Source: Pseudarthrobacter oxydans
GTDB taxonomy: Bacteria; Actinomycetota; Actinomycetes; Actinomycetales; Micrococcaceae
Assembly (NCBI RefSeq): GCF_030812335.1
Contig: NZ_JAUSSN010000012.1
Coordinates: forward strand, 91,723 to 155,722
DNA: 64,000 nt
Direction of reading: 5' to 3'
Shown here: positions 63,402 through 64,000 of the stretch, piece after piece
How the letters are laid out: each line of letters starts with the position of its first letter
Position numbering within the stretch: the stretch's first letter is position 1
The notes under the pieces: generated by a model
Databases searched by the model: none
Told to the model about the DNA's origin: nothing
What the model saw: the letters and a program-made list of their open reading frames with translations, nothing else
Position numbers and translations under genes: made by a program

Positions 63402-63436
63402 TTCCACTTTGTGGAATAAAGATTCTGCTTTATGAA
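63402..63436 (-). promoter_or_regulatory. IclR-like tandem operator of the hyi-glxR-gcl operon
   Basis: Perfect palindrome TTCCACTTTGTGGAA (63402-63416) and a similar, weaker one TTCTGCTTTATGAA (63423-63436), centres about 21 bp apart (two helical turns). The TTCC-N7-GGAA form resembles sites of IclR-family regulators such as AllR, which control allantoin and glyoxylate genes. No iclR gene is in the window. Confidence 0.65.
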
Positions 63437-63603
63437 AAGTGTAGGGAAAGTGGGGCGGGTGCGTCAAGGGGTAAAGGGAAGAGGGGCCCAGCTGCCGGGT
63501 CCTCAGGCGGCCGGGACGTTTGCGGGCAGAGCTTGAGGGCGCGCTTCGGGGCCCGGGGCATCAGGGCCCGGCGGATTCCATGGCGGGCAGGGCGGGGGTC
63601 TTG

Positions 63604-63765
63604 CTACCCCTTCGAGGGGTCTTTCCGGGCGGCCAGGCCCACCAGCGCGCCGACGGCCACGCCGATGAGCAGGCCCGTGAACGGCTTGTCGACGGTGGCC
63701 ACGCCGATGGCGAAGCCCAGGGCCGCGCCCAGGAGCATTCCGATCCACAGGGATTCGTACTTCAC
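63604..63765 (-). CDS. 53-residue membrane protein, function unknown
   Basis: GTG 63765 to TAG 63604. Begins VKYESLWIGMLLGAALGFAI and contains GLLIGVAVGALVGLAARKDP. Two Gly-rich membrane helices (about 7-23 and 31-46) joined by a short polar turn, then a basic tail. The glycine-rich pattern resembles small glycine-zipper membrane proteins. No family name is claimed. It lies downstream of the glyoxylate operon promoter, opposite in no sense conflict; ribosome site weak. Confidence 0.6.
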   Translation of the reverse strand: MKYESLWIGMLLGAALGFAIGVATVDKPFTGLLIGVAVGALVGLAARKDPSKG

Positions 63766-63853
63766 AGGCTTAGGCTAGCAAGCGCCGCCAAGCCCCGGGC
63801 CGGCTCAGGGCCACAAGCCCCGGATGCCATCAGACACGGAGGCCTAACGGGAA

Positions 63854-63884
63854 CGGGCCCGCCCCGTCAGGCAGGGCGGGCCCG
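63854..63884. terminator. Candidate terminator hairpin
   Basis: CGGGCCCGCCC (63854-63864) with GGGCGGGCCCG (63874-63884), 9-base loop, no T-run. It separates the 53-residue gene from the transposase remnant. Confidence 0.55.
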
Positions 63885-63909
63885 GTGCTGCGGCCGTGGC
63901 CTAGGTGTA

Positions 63910-64000
63910 TTACCCACGGAGGCTAGTGACGCGGCTTGCTGGTGGCTGACCCTTGAGTGAGGTGTGGCCTCGGTGATGATTGTAGTCATGGAGCCAGGCC
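63910..64000 (-). mobile_element. IS481-type transposase, C-terminal end, cut by the window edge
   Basis: Reading leftward from 64000 the frame gives AWLHDYNHHRGHTSLKGQPP then ASRVTSLRG and a stop (TAA at 63912-63910). WLHDYNHHRxHTxLxGxPPxSRV is the typical end of IS481/IS3-group DDE transposases. TGTATTACCCACGGAGGC near 63906 could be the start of the terminal inverted repeat. Only 29 residues are in view, so intactness cannot be judged. Confidence 0.82.

Overview
The window is high-GC actinobacterial chromosome. Its gene content and order point to the Micrococcaceae, most likely Arthrobacter or Pseudarthrobacter: a dnaK-grpE-dnaJ-hspR operon, HAIR-controlled clpB, an RskA-type anti-sigma with an ECF19-like sigma factor, a DUF3073 gene, a septum-formation-family protein, and GTG/TTG starts with GGAGG-type ribosome sites. 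It is almost all ordinary chromosome, densely coding on both strands. No tRNA, rRNA, CRISPR array or prophage is visible. The only mobile element is an IS481-type transposase end cut off by the right edge.

Layout. 0-3.2 kb: heat-shock chaperone operon. 3.4-14.5 kb: SWIM/SNF2 helicase divergent from a DMP19-like protein; a divergent lipoprotein / ECF sigma / anti-sigma cluster in which both promoters carry the same ECF-type elements; a large S1-like/coiled-coil protein; nagA; a DUF1206 membrane protein. 14.5-23.1 kb: trmB, two MFS transporters, lhgO, cycA, a methyltransferase and a small protein. 23.1-28.1 kb: DEAD-box RNA helicase with a long structured leader, MBL hydrolase, aldo/keto reductase, and a pair of Gdx-type SMR exporters behind a guanidine-III riboswitch. 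28.3-34.9 kb: a soluble Cache-domain protein and a FadR-type GntR regulator divergent from a PotABCD-like ABC importer, then hutD. 35-42 kb: trpF, a frameshifted luciferase-like monooxygenase, yceI, small membrane proteins, yccF, an SRPBCC protein, a short RHH-regulator/VOC pair, an HD protein and an AI-2E-family permease. 42.1-45.2 kb: a leaderless MerR-TOBE regulator with modABC. 45.2-50.6 kb: AhpD-like protein, an approximately 540-bp non-coding stretch with a structured RNA candidate and a repeat array, clpB, septum-formation protein, DUF3073. 50.6-57.1 kb: VOC protein, purM-purF, two small genes or methyltransferase, bcp, orphan winged-helix regulator. 57.1-63.4 kb: hyi-glxR-gcl-glxK-allB, an allantoin/glyoxylate operon behind an IclR-like operator. 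63.6-64 kb: a small membrane protein and the transposase end.

How the parts work together. HspR (2.7 kb) very probably represses both its own operon and clpB (46.3 kb), whose promoter overlaps a HAIR inverted repeat. The glx operon turns allantoin-derived glyoxylate into glycerate phosphate. The riboswitch and SMR pair form a guanidinium export module. The Cache/GntR/ABC locus looks like a self-contained ligand-sensing and uptake unit.

The most unusual material is non-coding. There are at least four families of intergenic palindromes, most lying at or just beyond gene 3' ends; one family has three copies and one has two. There is also a seven-motif ATGTCC array with a repeated 40/29-bp spacing next to the clpB promoter, a short RNA candidate with two mutually exclusive stems at 45.8 kb, and a three-way-junction leader with a possible 46-codon upstream ORF before the DEAD-box helicase.
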